64,000 bases of DNA from Prosthecobacter fusiformis (GCF_004364345.1 NZ_SOCA01000002.1:385711-449710); one strand, 5' to 3'; shown: positions 16,855-25,426, numbered from the stretch's first letter. Notes: generated by a model not told the origin, from the letters alone. Program-made: numbers and translations.

Positions 16855-18276
16855 TCAGTCGTGCTTGCTGAACCAGCCTTTCTTTTTGACCTGATGAATA
16901 AGGATCTGTTTGCCACCCAATTCGGTGAGAACATTGTTGAGACCCTGAATGCCAGTAGCGAGTGCACGCGTATAGTCCGTCGTGGTCTTGACGCTGTCTT
17001 TGATGGCACCCGTCATGTCTTCGCGCATGCGATTCACGGCAATGGCGAACTCGGCATCCACACGTTCCTGATGAGCGGTTGCGCGTTTGTCAAGGTTTGC
17101 CGCCTGCTCATTGATGCGAGCGGAAAGTGCATTGAGATCCACCAGGAATTCTTTCTGTGCCAGGGCAACCGCACGCACCAGTGTTTCCATGACGCCGTTG
17201 GTGTCACCGCCGGCAATGCTGCCTCCATCATTAAGGCGTGGAAGCAAGATTTCGTTACAGAAAGCGTCGATGTCATTCAAGCAGTCGTCCTCACTCTTCA
17301 TCATGGAGTTCATGGGGAAGTTGAGAAGCATGGCGAGAACGAGGCCGAGGAGCGTGGCATCAAAGGCTGTGCCCAGACCGCTGGTCACTGCGTTGATCGA
17401 TTTCATGATCGCCGTCACGTCTTCGACGTTGGCAAAGTTCATGCCGCCGATAGCGTGGGAGAGACCAAGCACCGTGCCGATGAATCCGAGAATCGGAATG
17501 GCCCAGAGGAAGGCTTTCAGCAAGGTGAACGAACCACCGATACGCATGCTGTCGATATCCGACTGGCTAGAAAGCATGTTGGTGACATCACCGACATTTT
17601 GCTTCACTTCGAAGAGCTCCAGCGCTTTACGAATCCGGTTGACCATCATGCTGTCACGAAGGCGAACTGGAAGTTTGTAGAGGTTGTCAATGAAAGTGCT
17701 GACGTTTTGAGCATTAATTTCAGAGCCAAGTTCCCATGGCAGCACGTCCAGCAGAAGGGCCTCACGCTGATGGCGAAGCTTTTTGAACTTCAAATACAAG
17801 ATGGCCATCGCCCATGTGAAGAACAAGGTGTTGGTGAAGCTCACCAGCATGTGCTTGTAAAACAGCGATGCAATGAACTGCATCCCTGTATAGTCGGCAG
17901 GTGAAGTGCCTTCGGGTGCCTGGAATGGGTAAAGAATACCCACCCATGCGAGGAAGAGAACAAAGCCAATGCCAAAACTCAGCAAGGGATTCGGATTGGT
18001 AGGATCGGTCTCCTCCCAACCGCCTCGCTCCTGACGATGCTGCTCGAGCTCGGCGGGATTGGGCTGCTCAGTTCCTGAAAACTCTTCAGAACCGCTGCTG
18101 GTTTCCGCAGGCGGGGTAAAGCCGGAAGGGGAAGGAAGTCCCGATGGTGGCGGCAGATCCCCCAGGGTGGCAGGGATCGAAAGTTTGCTATTGCAGCCTG
18201 GGCAACGGACGACTTTCCCGGCCATGTCTGGCTCGGCCTTCAACTGCATGTCACAAGACGGGCACTTAAATTTCAC
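16855..18276 (-). CDS. MotA/TolQ/ExbB-like proton channel with N-terminal zinc ribbon
   Basis: A 473-residue inner-membrane protein. It opens with a zinc ribbon (C5, C8, C25, C28 in CPSC and CPGC pairs), then a Pro/Ser/Gly-rich linker to residue 95. Spans lie near 98-117, 143-163, 252-275 and 299-322. The last two carry the MotA/TolQ/ExbB signature (IPILGFIGTVLGLSHAIGGM; VTSGLGTAFDATLLGL). A charged helical C-terminal tail (360-473) is predicted coiled coil. The start is GTG at 18276 with GGAG about 8 bases upstream. ExbB is about 240 residues, so ribbon and tail are additions. First gene of the operon with two ExbD-like partners; no TonB, Pal or flagellar gene is nearby. Confidence 0.8.
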   Translation of the reverse strand: MKFKCPSCDMQLKAEPDMAGKVVRCPGCNSKLSIPATLGDLPPPSGLPSPSGFTPPAETSSGSEEFSGTEQPNPAELEQHRQERGGWEETDPTNPNPLLSFGIGFVLFLAWVGILYPFQAPEGTSPADYTGMQFIASLFYKHMLVSFTNTLFFTWAMAILYLKFKKLRHQREALLLDVLPWELGSEINAQNVSTFIDNLYKLPVRLRDSMMVNRIRKALELFEVKQNVGDVTNMLSSQSDIDSMRIGGSFTLLKAFLWAIPILGFIGTVLGLSHAIGGMNFANVEDVTAIMKSINAVTSGLGTAFDATLLGLVLAMLLNFPMNSMMKSEDDCLNDIDAFCNEILLPRLNDGGSIAGGDTNGVMETLVRAVALAQKEFLVDLNALSARINEQAANLDKRATAHQERVDAEFAIAVNRMREDMTGAIKDSVKTTTDYTRALATGIQGLNNVLTELGGKQILIHQVKKKGWFSKHD

Positions 18277-18441
18277 AGATTGTTTCTCCTTCGTTCCTGA
18301 TTGATTTTTTGGGTAGGCAAGTGGGACGTTATCAAAGCGGTTGTCAGCGCATCAACAAGTTATTTTCATTAATGATGACACTGATTTCAAACTTTTACCG
18401 CTATTTGGCCATTTCCAGACCACATTCAGCGCCAAAAGCAC

Positions 18442-18470
18442 CCTCAATCGAGCTGCCAATCGGATTGAGG
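18442..18470 (-). terminator. Probable terminator hairpin after nusB
   Basis: CCTCAATC (18442-18449) pairs with GATTGAGG (18463-18470) across a 13-base loop. On the minus strand it is followed by GGTGCTTTTGG, a short T-run. It lies 26 bp past the nusB stop and about 165 bp before the ExbB-like GTG, so it probably separates the rib-nusB operon from the proton-channel operon, whose promoter must lie in 18277-18441. Confidence 0.45.
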
Positions 18471-18495
18471 TGGTAGAATGGACCTGATATTTTGC

Positions 18496-18915
18496 TCAAG
18501 CGTTCGATTTCGGGCGAACTTTTTGAGCGATTTTATGCAGGATGCCGTTCACGAATGAACCCGACTCTCCAGCCCCCAGGGATTTGGCGATTTCGATAGC
18601 TTCGTTGATCACGACGGCTGCGGGTACATCCGGCACATGGGCCAGTTCATAAACGGCCAGCCGCAGGACGTTCCTGTCCACCGCAGCGAGGCGCTGGATG
18701 CGGAAGTTTTCCAGGACAGGCTCGATCAAGGCATCCAGCTCAGGGGTGCGTTCCATCACTCCATGGATCAATGTCTCGGCATAGGCCCGGACGGATGTTT
18801 TGGCGTTATGAATGGTCCAGAAAGCTTCCTGCTCCTCCGGTGTGTGTTCACCATGGAGCTCATTGGCAAAAAGGAACTGGACGGCGGCTTCGCGTCCTTC
18901 GCGGCGTTTTCCCAT
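18496..18915 (-). CDS. nusB: Transcription antitermination protein NusB
   Basis: NusB binds boxA RNA with S10 (NusE) and supports processive rRNA transcription. The 139-residue protein starts MGKRREGREAAVQFLF, the canonical helix 1, and carries the C-terminal signature DVPAAVVINEAIEIAKSLG followed by SGSFVNGILHKIA. It follows ribH by 5 bp, the common bacterial ribH-nusB arrangement, and is the last gene of the ribBA-ribH-nusB unit. Confidence 0.95.
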   Translation of the reverse strand: MGKRREGREAAVQFLFANELHGEHTPEEQEAFWTIHNAKTSVRAYAETLIHGVMERTPELDALIEPVLENFRIQRLAAVDRNVLRLAVYELAHVPDVPAAVVINEAIEIAKSLGAGESGSFVNGILHKIAQKVRPKSNA

Positions 18916-18920
18916 ATAGA

Positions 18921-19427
18921 TTAGGCGGTCTCCAGTTCAGGTTGACCGGCAAAGCTGGCGCGCATTTTACGAAACAGGGCCATCATGTTCACGGCCACCT
19001 GGGCAGCCTCGGTGCCACGATTGATTTTCACGCCCAGGCAGCGCTCTTCCGCCTGTTCCTCGGAGCTGACCAGCAGCACTTCATGGACCACGGGGGTGGT
19101 GTGGCGCACGGCCATCTGTTGAAGCGCATCGGTGACGGAGGCACCCACCAAATCTGCATGCTCGGTGGAGCCGCGAATGATCACACCAAAGGCGATCACG
19201 ACGTCAGGCCGTGTGTTTTTGATGACAAGCTCAGCGCAGACAGGGATCTCAAAGGCGCCCGGCACCCGATAGACGGTGATGGTGGCATTGGGAGCCAGTT
19301 CTTCCAGCTCTTCACGGCCGGCATCCAGCAGGCCCTGGACAAACTGGTTGTTGTAAAGACTGGCCACGATCGCGATGGAGACGCGATCCTGGATAGGGCG
19401 GGGACGACTGGGACCGTATTGGGACAT
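18921..19427 (-). CDS. ribH: 6,7-dimethyl-8-ribityllumazine synthase
   Basis: Condenses the RibA pyrimidine product with 3,4-dihydroxy-2-butanone 4-phosphate to lumazine, the penultimate step of riboflavin synthesis. The 168-residue protein has the family blocks VASLYNNQFVQGLLDGA-like near residue 21, VPGAFEIPVCAE near 54 and GVIIRGSTEHADLV near 82, which line the active site. It lies between ribBA (32 bp upstream) and nusB (5 bp downstream). Confidence 0.95.
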   Translation of the reverse strand: MSQYGPSRPRPIQDRVSIAIVASLYNNQFVQGLLDAGREELEELAPNATITVYRVPGAFEIPVCAELVIKNTRPDVVIAFGVIIRGSTEHADLVGASVTDALQQMAVRHTTPVVHEVLLVSSEEQAEERCLGVKINRGTEAAQVAVNMMALFRKMRASFAGQPELETA

Positions 19428-19459
19428 GAGAAAAGGAAAATGAGGCCGGGTGCGTGATC

Positions 19460-20674
19460 TTAGAGCTTGTGACCGAGCTTCTTCTTTTTGGTTTCGAGAT
19501 ACTTTTTGTTATGCGGATTCGGTTCGGAGATGACGGGTACCTGCTCCACGATCTCCAGTTTGTGGCCTTCCAGGCCCACCACCTTGCGCGGATTGTTAGT
19601 CATCAGGCGGATTTTACGCACCCCCAGGTCGGAGATGATCTGGGCACCGATGCCGTAGTCCCGCAGGTCCATGGCAAAGCCAAGTTGCAGATTGGCCTCG
19701 ACGGTGTCCAGCCCCTGCTCCTGCAGTTTATAAGCCATGATCTTGCCATGCAGACCGATGCCGCGTCCCTCATGGCCGCGCATGTAAATGATGATGCCGC
19801 GTCCCGCCTCGGCCACCTTGCTCATGGCTGCATGGAGCTGGCTGCCACAGTCACAGCGGCGGGAGGCAAAGATATCCCCCGTCAGGCACTCGCTATGCAC
19901 ACGGACCAGTGTCGGTGTCTTGGCATCAATGTCACCCATCACCAGGGCGATGTGATGCACGCCATCCAGGCTGCTTTTATAAAGGTGGAGTTTGAAAACT
20001 CCGAAGTCGGTGGGCATGTCCACTTCTTCGATTTTCTCCACCAGCTTTTCACTCCGGCGGCGGAAAGCGATGAGGTCGGCAATGGAGCAGATCTTGAGCT
20101 TGTGTTTTTTGGCAAATTTCTGCAGATCAGGCATCCGGGCCATGGTGCCATCATGATTCATGATCTCGATGAGCACGCCGGCCTCACGCAAGCCTGCGAG
20201 GCGGCACAGATCGACGGCGGCCTCCGTGTGTCCGGCGCGGCGCAGTACACCGCCGGGTTTGGCCACCAGGGGATTGATATGACCAGGCTGGACGAAATCT
20301 GCCTTGGTGCTGTTGCCATCGGCCAGCAGGCGGATGGTGCGGGCGCGGTCAGCGGAGCTGATGCCCGTCGTGATGCCTAGTGCGGCATCCACGGTCACGG
20401 TGAAATCGGTACGAAAGGCTTCCCGGTTCTCCGGCACCATGCTTTCCAGGCTGAGCTGTTGCGCGATGGGGAGGGAGACGGGGACGCAGAGCATGCCGCC
20501 ACCTTCACGTACCATGAAGGTGACCATTTCTGGCGTGATGGCCTCCGCTGCGCAGATGAGATCACCCTCATTTTCGCGGTCTTCATCATCAGTCACGATC
20601 ACCATGCGTCCGGCACGGATGTCCGCGATGACGGATTCGACAGAGTCGCAAACGTGGGTCTTTTTGCTGGGCAT
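19460..20674 (-). CDS. ribBA: Bifunctional 3,4-DHBP synthase / GTP cyclohydrolase II
   Basis: Carries both committed steps of riboflavin synthesis. The N-terminal half (about 1-205) is the RibB synthase, with the acidic metal motif DDEDRENEGDL near residue 29. The C-terminal half is the RibA cyclohydrolase, with the zinc Cys set in ECLTGDIFASRRCDCGS and the RGHEGRGIGL active-site loop. Both halves keep their motifs, so both activities are expected; the 404-residue length is typical. It leads ribBA-ribH-nusB. The leader can form a hairpin followed by T4, but I do not find the conserved FMN-riboswitch blocks. Confidence 0.95.
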   Translation of the reverse strand: MPSKKTHVCDSVESVIADIRAGRMVIVTDDEDRENEGDLICAAEAITPEMVTFMVREGGGMLCVPVSLPIAQQLSLESMVPENREAFRTDFTVTVDAALGITTGISSADRARTIRLLADGNSTKADFVQPGHINPLVAKPGGVLRRAGHTEAAVDLCRLAGLREAGVLIEIMNHDGTMARMPDLQKFAKKHKLKICSIADLIAFRRRSEKLVEKIEEVDMPTDFGVFKLHLYKSSLDGVHHIALVMGDIDAKTPTLVRVHSECLTGDIFASRRCDCGSQLHAAMSKVAEAGRGIIIYMRGHEGRGIGLHGKIMAYKLQEQGLDTVEANLQLGFAMDLRDYGIGAQIISDLGVRKIRLMTNNPRKVVGLEGHKLEIVEQVPVISEPNPHNKKYLETKKKKLGHKL

Positions 20675-20685
20675 AGGGAGATGGG

Positions 20686-20741
20686 AAAAGAACCGCGCTG
20701 GGGTAGCTCCAGCGGCTGGGGAGATACGATTCTAGCGGTTC
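20686..20741 (-). terminator. Terminator or attenuator-like hairpin in the ribBA leader
   Basis: On the minus strand GAACCGC (20741-20735) pairs with GCGGTTC (20696-20690), enclosing an inner hairpin CGCTGG/CCAGCG (20696-20714, 7-base loop), and is followed by TTTT (20689-20686), only 12 bp before the ribBA start. It may terminate transcription from the upstream glycosyltransferase gene, which ends at 20774, or act as an attenuator of ribBA. Confidence 0.4.
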
Positions 20742-20773
20742 CTTGGGTCAATTCCAGCGCCGATTTGATCTTT

Positions 20774-22036
20774 TCAGGCAGTAACTGTCACTTTTAGGTG
20801 ACGGCTCCAGACCTGGGCAATGCCCAGCCAGAGGATGGGGATCATTAGCACAAAGTAACGTGGCAGGCTGGGGGCCAGGGTACTGCCTCCCAGGTAAAAA
20901 GCGGCGAAACCCATCAAAATCCACACTTCCACCGGCACCGTCCGCCAATACCAAGCCCCCATCACCCCTGCGATGATGGCCATGAAAATCACAGGTCCGT
21001 TAAACCCGATGAGAAGGATGGTCCGCAGTTCTTCCGGCTGATGAGAGCGGGGAAAGCCAAAGGCCAGTCGGCTAAGATTGCAGACCCAGTTGTAACCCAC
21101 TCGTGCCGGATTGGCTTTAAAATTGGCCAGTGCGGCTGCCTTCAGCATCTCTTCACGCTCCAGGATCGGGTGCTTTAGGACGTCCTGATAAAAGGCATCA
21201 TGCAGGGGAGCCACCTCCGGCAGGCTGCGTACATCGGCTTTGCCAAACCAATGTCCGTTTTCCCCCTCGTGATGGCTGCTCATCCAATAAAGCAGTTCGC
21301 CACTGTTGGTGGACCAGCATAAAAACTGTCCCGTTTTAGCTTGGGTATAGGCCAGGTACGGTGTGCAGAAAAGAAATGCGCCCGCCAGAATAACCAATGC
21401 GCGGCCCAACGCAGGCCGCCATTCCTTGATGATTAGCAGCGCCAGGCACAGTACCGCTGTGGCCATGAGCACATGACCAAAAAAGACCCGGGTCAGGATC
21501 AGCCAGCCTAAAAACAAGACCGCTGCCAGTGTCCAGCTCCAGCGTCTGTCCCGGAGGGCGTGGGCAAAACTCCAGACAAAACCGGTCAGGGTGAAGGTGG
21601 ACATGGGCTCGCTCATCAGGGCAAATCCCATCCAGAGCAACGTCGGGTGAAATCCGGTCAGTGCTGCGCCAGCAAAAGCCCACGCTGCCCCGGCGTAATG
21701 GCGGACAGTCAGCCAGACAAACCCCACGGCCCCTGCCATGAAAAAAGCATTCAGCAGCCTGGCGCCCAGGGCTGCCGAGGCACTTTCACAAAAGGGCATC
21801 AGTACAATCGGATAGCCTGGGCCGTTGACGAAATTAGGCTCTTCATCCGTCACATAAAAACCGTGGGTCAGATTTCGTGCGTATTCCAGATACCGGGCTT
21901 CATCCCAGATGGGCTGGTCCGAATGACGGAGTATGGAAAGCACTCCATAAATCAGAAGCGTGGCCAAGACCAAAAGAATACCCGGGCGATGAATGGAAGA
22001 TGGCGTGGCTGACAACGATGACATTCGGGTACTCAA
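20774..22036 (-). CDS. ArnT/PMT-type membrane glycosyltransferase (GT39-like)
   Basis: A 420-residue polytopic protein with about ten hydrophobic spans. The acidic motif WDEARYLEYARN follows the first span, as the catalytic Asp/Glu does in the first periplasmic loop of ArnT, PglB-like and PMT enzymes. Such proteins move a sugar from a polyprenyl-phosphate donor to lipid, protein or glycan on the periplasmic side. Acceptor and donor cannot be read from sequence. The gene is divergent from fabV across 165 bp and is followed by ribBA on the same strand. The start may be MSSLSATPSS, five residues in. Confidence 0.75.
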   Translation of the reverse strand: MSTRMSSLSATPSSIHRPGILLVLATLLIYGVLSILRHSDQPIWDEARYLEYARNLTHGFYVTDEEPNFVNGPGYPIVLMPFCESASAALGARLLNAFFMAGAVGFVWLTVRHYAGAAWAFAGAALTGFHPTLLWMGFALMSEPMSTFTLTGFVWSFAHALRDRRWSWTLAAVLFLGWLILTRVFFGHVLMATAVLCLALLIIKEWRPALGRALVILAGAFLFCTPYLAYTQAKTGQFLCWSTNSGELLYWMSSHHEGENGHWFGKADVRSLPEVAPLHDAFYQDVLKHPILEREEMLKAAALANFKANPARVGYNWVCNLSRLAFGFPRSHQPEELRTILLIGFNGPVIFMAIIAGVMGAWYWRTVPVEVWILMGFAAFYLGGSTLAPSLPRYFVLMIPILWLGIAQVWSRHLKVTVTA

Positions 22037-22201
22037 CGGGCAGTTGTCAAAATGCGCCAGTAAACTTTTGCACCGTTCCGGTAAACCAGGACAAGCCGTG
22101 AGGCAGGGGGGAGCGTTATGGAATTTCAGGCCCCCACTCGGCAGTCAGGGCAGGGGAGACTGAATAAAATCAGTTGCCAGCGGCCCTGACCACATTACCC
22201 G

Positions 22202-23404
22202 ATGAGCCTGACTATGATCGTAGCACCCAAGATCCGAGGTTTCATCTGTACCACCGCCCACCCTGAGGGCTGCGCCAAGCATGTGGCTGAACAGATCACC
22301 GTTGTTAAAAACCGTGGACTGATTGCCAATGGCCCCAAGAAGGTTCTGGTCATCGGCTCCTCCACCGGGTATGGCCTTTCATCCCGCATTGCGGCGGCCT
22401 TTGGCTCCAATGCGTCCACCATCGGGGTCTTTTTTGAGCGTCCCGGAGAGGATGACCGCACAGCCACGGCAGGCTGGTACAATTCGGCCGCTTTTGAAAA
22501 AGAAGCCAAGTCCGCAGGTCTGTATGCACGCTCTTTCAACGGCGACGCTTATTCCGATGCGGTCAAAACAGAAGTCATCGATGCGGTCAAGGCTGATCTG
22601 GGGCAGGTGGACTGCGTGATTTATAGCCTGGCATCCCCCCGGCGCACCCATCCTAAAACGGGCGAGGTCTTCAAATCCGTGCTCAAGCCGATTGGTGAGA
22701 CTTATACCAACAAGAATCTGAATACCACCACCGGCGTGGTGAATGAGATTTCCATCGAGCCTGCTCAAGGGGATGACATCGCCCAAACGGTGGCCGTGAT
22801 GGGTGGTGAAGACTGGGAAATGTGGATTGATGCCCTGATGGCGGCGGACGTGCTGGCTCCGGGTGTGCAGACGGTTTCTTATTCCTACATCGGGCCTGAA
22901 GTGACCTGGCCGATCTATAAAAACGGTACCATCGGTCGTGCGAAGGAGGATCTGGAAAAAGTGCAGCAGTCTCTGGATGCCAAGCTGGCTCCGCTGAATG
23001 GCAAAGCCTGGGTCTCTGTGAATAAAGCGCTGGTCACTCAGGCCAGCTCCGCCATCCCTGTTGTGCCTCTTTATATCTCCCTGCTGTATAAGGCGATGAA
23101 AGCCGAGGGCACCCATGAGGATACCATTGAGCAGATGGACCGTCTTTTCCGGGATCGCCTTTATAGCGGTGAACCTCAGCCGGATGAAGCGGGCCGTATC
23201 CGCGTGGACGACTGGGAAATGAAGCCTGAATTGCAGGCTCTCGTTGGTCAGCGTTGGACGGAAGTGAATACTGAAAACCTCACCGAATACGGAGACTTCG
23301 CAGGCTATCAGGCCAGCTTCCTGCGCCTGTTCGGCTTCGGACTTGAAGGGGTGGACTACGCCGCTGAGACGAATCCGAACGTGCCTGTTCCATCCCTGGC
23401 TTGA
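22202..23404 (+). CDS. fabV: Trans-2-enoyl-ACP/CoA reductase FabV
   Basis: NADH-dependent enoyl reductase of the FabV/TER type, the last step of fatty-acid elongation (or crotonyl-CoA reduction). The 400-residue length and N-terminus (MIVAPKIRGFICTTAHPEGC) match the family. The cofactor loop VLVIGSSTGYGLSSRIAAAF and the active-site Tyr-x8-Lys pair in YIGPEVTWPIYKNGTIGRAK are present. An internal ATG at 22214 fits the usual family start better than 22202. A TAAAAT hexamer at 22165-22170 could be the -10 box. It is insensitive to triclosan in studied members. Convergent with the ABC ATPase gene. Confidence 0.93.
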   Translation: MSLTMIVAPKIRGFICTTAHPEGCAKHVAEQITVVKNRGLIANGPKKVLVIGSSTGYGLSSRIAAAFGSNASTIGVFFERPGEDDRTATAGWYNSAAFEKEAKSAGLYARSFNGDAYSDAVKTEVIDAVKADLGQVDCVIYSLASPRRTHPKTGEVFKSVLKPIGETYTNKNLNTTTGVVNEISIEPAQGDDIAQTVAVMGGEDWEMWIDALMAADVLAPGVQTVSYSYIGPEVTWPIYKNGTIGRAKEDLEKVQQSLDAKLAPLNGKAWVSVNKALVTQASSAIPVVPLYISLLYKAMKAEGTHEDTIEQMDRLFRDRLYSGEPQPDEAGRIRVDDWEMKPELQALVGQRWTEVNTENLTEYGDFAGYQASFLRLFGFGLEGVDYAAETNPNVPVPSLA

Positions 23405-23416
23405 TCTTCAATCTGG

Positions 23417-23448
23417 CCCTCTCACTTTCAGTAGCGGAAGTGAGGGGG
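23417..23448. terminator. Hairpin between convergent fabV and ABC ATPase genes
   Basis: CCCTCTCACTT (23417-23427) pairs with AAGTGAGGGGG (23438-23448) over 11 base pairs with one G-T pair and a 10-base loop, in the 73-bp gap between two converging stops. T-tracts are poor on both sides, so it is a likely but imperfect shared terminator. Confidence 0.5.
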
Positions 23449-23477
23449 ATGGCAGATCGCGCCTTTAAAAAGCAGCG

Positions 23478-24233
23478 TCATTGGTGAAAACCATGACGAA
23501 GGTTTTCCGGCAACGGATGGCCTTCATCAATGTCATGCACCTCGACGATGCGGCCATCATCCATGGCTGCGATGCGGTCCGCATGGGGAAAAATGCGGTT
23601 GTCATGAGTGACGATGAGCACGGCTCGGTCAGGGCTGCGTGCGACGTTTCCAAAAAGCTCCATGATCACCTGGCCATTCTTGGCATCCAGGGCCGCCGTC
23701 GGCTCATCACAAATGATCAGGCGCGGCTCATGAATGAGGGCGCGTGCGATGGCCACGCGTTGCTGCTGGCCGCCTGAGAGCATATTGGGGCGGCTTTTAG
23801 CGCGGTCACCCAGACCTACTTGCTCCAGCACATCCCGGGCTTTTTTCTCCGCTGTGCGGGCACCCACTCCCTGGATTAAAAGAGGTACGCTGACGTTTTC
23901 CGCCAGGGAAAGGGTGGGGATGAGGTTAAAGGCCTGAAAGATGAAGCCGATGTTTTGGGCACGGAATCGGGTGACCGCTGCCGTGCTCAGCTTTTGCAGG
24001 TCCTGCTCCAGCACCGTCAGATCCTGCGTTCCTGGATCCGGCTTCAGTGTCCCGGCCAGGATGCTGATGAGAGTCGTTTTTCCGCAGCCGGAAGGGCCGA
24101 TAAGCATGGTGATATCTCCCAGCCGGACGTCCATATCGACATCCTTCAGCACATGCAGGCGTGATGAACCGTCGCCAAAAGACTTATTCAATCCGCGCAC
24201 ACGCGCAGCAAATGGGGAGGCAGCGTCAGACAT
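23478..24233 (-). CDS. ABC transporter ATP-binding protein (LolD/MacB/DevA-like)
   Basis: A 251-residue ATPase with Walker A GPSGCGKTT (about residue 48), Q-loop FIFQAFNL, signature LSGGQQQRVAIARAL, Walker B LIICDEPTAALD and switch-His THDNR. All catalytic motifs are intact. The FQAFNL-type Q-loop and sequence style are those of ATPases pairing with FtsX-type permeases. It is 5 bp downstream of such a permease, so the two form one exporter. No HlyD-type adaptor is next to them. Substrate unknown. Confidence 0.92.
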   Translation of the reverse strand: MSDAASPFAARVRGLNKSFGDGSSRLHVLKDVDMDVRLGDITMLIGPSGCGKTTLISILAGTLKPDPGTQDLTVLEQDLQKLSTAAVTRFRAQNIGFIFQAFNLIPTLSLAENVSVPLLIQGVGARTAEKKARDVLEQVGLGDRAKSRPNMLSGGQQQRVAIARALIHEPRLIICDEPTAALDAKNGQVIMELFGNVARSPDRAVLIVTHDNRIFPHADRIAAMDDGRIVEVHDIDEGHPLPENLRHGFHQ

Positions 24234-24238
24234 GGGAA

Positions 24239-25426
24239 TTAACCACGGAAGACCATTGCAGGCTCCAGCCTGGAAACACGCCAGATACCCAGGAGCGCAG
24301 ACAAACTACAGATGACCAGGATCACCCCCAGGACCACGAGCGGCACGGCTTCAGGCATGTAAAAAGGAGGCTGTTCATTGGCCAGAGCACCTTTGGCAAA
24401 ACCTGCCGTGAAAAACAGGCCGATGCCGTACCCGATGAGTCCCACCGTGAAGGCTTGCGTGAGCAGCATCAGGCACAGAGTCCAGGTGGAGGCCCCCATC
24501 GCTTTCAGGGCTCCCAGGTGTTTCATGTTTTCTAGCACGAAGGAGTAAAAAGTCTGGCAGGAGATGGCCGTGCCGACAATGAAACCGACGATGACGGTGA
24601 TGCCAAAGCTGATGGGGATCCCCGTATTGCGGATGTACCAGGCCACCGTTGTGGTATTGAAATCCTGAATGGAAGGCGGCGTTTCAGCTGTGAAATCAGC
24701 CCAACTGAAACCCTTGTTCAAGTATCCCTTCAGTCCTGTTTCGCGTTCGATGTCAGCCACGCACTGGGCCTCGCTGATGCCCGGGCGCGGGGCGGCAATG
24801 ACGGCAGAGAGCATCTTGCGCTGCGGGGGGGTATATTGCAGGGCACGCTCATAAGTGGTCCACACATACGGACCTCCCGTGAAGCTCTGCATCGTATCGG
24901 CGATGCCGACCACGCGGGCCTCCTGGTCATTGATCTCAAAGGTATCCCCCAGTTTAACTTCGCCACCGCTCTCTTTCGCCAGGCGCTTCATCCCCAAGTC
25001 ATCAATGATCACCGCATGGGGCAGGCGCAAATCTTCCAGCCGCCCTTGTAGCAGCTTCACCGGTGCACCCGCCAGTGTGGTGGCATCAATGCCGATGAGC
25101 TGGATGATTTTGAAATTGCCGTTTTCAAGTCGCACGCGCTGGATGCCGGAATAAAGCGGAGCTGCCCAGGCCACGCTATCCACACTGCGCACCCGTGCCA
25201 CGTCGGTATCCAGCAGGGGATTGGTTTCATTGACCTGCTCCACCTTTTTCTCCACCACCCAGATGGGAGCAGGCACGTTTTTCAAGGTGGCGGTGGTCCA
25301 GCTCATCAAGCCACAAAAGACCGCTGTCTGCTGAGCCATCAGAAAGGTGGCAAAAACCAGCCCGGCCACCAACATCAGGTATTTGCCGGTGTCACCAAAA
25401 AGCATCTTGAGGGCGAGGCGCAGCAT
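24239..25426 (-). CDS. FtsX-type ABC permease (DevC-like)
   Basis: A 395-residue permease with a first span at about residues 12-35, a periplasmic MacB-type domain to about residue 265, then three C-terminal spans; the FtsX-domain signature MKHLGALKAMGAST sits between spans 2 and 3. Length and layout match the DevC/half-MacB group, which works as a dimer with a DevA-like ATPase and usually a membrane-fusion protein in glycolipid or antimicrobial export. The ATPase follows 5 bp downstream. The N-terminus MLRLALKMLFGDTGKYL has no signal peptide, as expected. Confidence 0.85.
   Translation of the reverse strand: MLRLALKMLFGDTGKYLMLVAGLVFATFLMAQQTAVFCGLMSWTTATLKNVPAPIWVVEKKVEQVNETNPLLDTDVARVRSVDSVAWAAPLYSGIQRVRLENGNFKIIQLIGIDATTLAGAPVKLLQGRLEDLRLPHAVIIDDLGMKRLAKESGGEVKLGDTFEINDQEARVVGIADTMQSFTGGPYVWTTYERALQYTPPQRKMLSAVIAAPRPGISEAQCVADIERETGLKGYLNKGFSWADFTAETPPSIQDFNTTTVAWYIRNTGIPISFGITVIVGFIVGTAISCQTFYSFVLENMKHLGALKAMGASTWTLCLMLLTQAFTVGLIGYGIGLFFTAGFAKGALANEQPPFYMPEAVPLVVLGVILVICSLSALLGIWRVSRLEPAMVFRG

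Noticed and set aside
16861-17904. A 347-codon frame antisense to the proton-channel gene, and similar long antisense frames at 19454-20380, 40710-41825 and 44866-45936
   Set aside because: Each lies opposite a clear gene and shows His/Gln/Gly-rich shadow composition without domains.
14333-18276. Assignment of the proton-channel operon to Zorya antiphage defence
   Set aside because: ZorA/ZorB-like membrane parts have vague similarity, but there is no ZorC, ZorD or ZorE helicase/nuclease gene beside them, and there are two rod proteins rather than one ZorB.
20675-20773. FMN riboswitch in the ribBA leader
   Set aside because: The conserved AGGGGGAGA-type and following blocks are absent; only a hairpin with a T-run is present.
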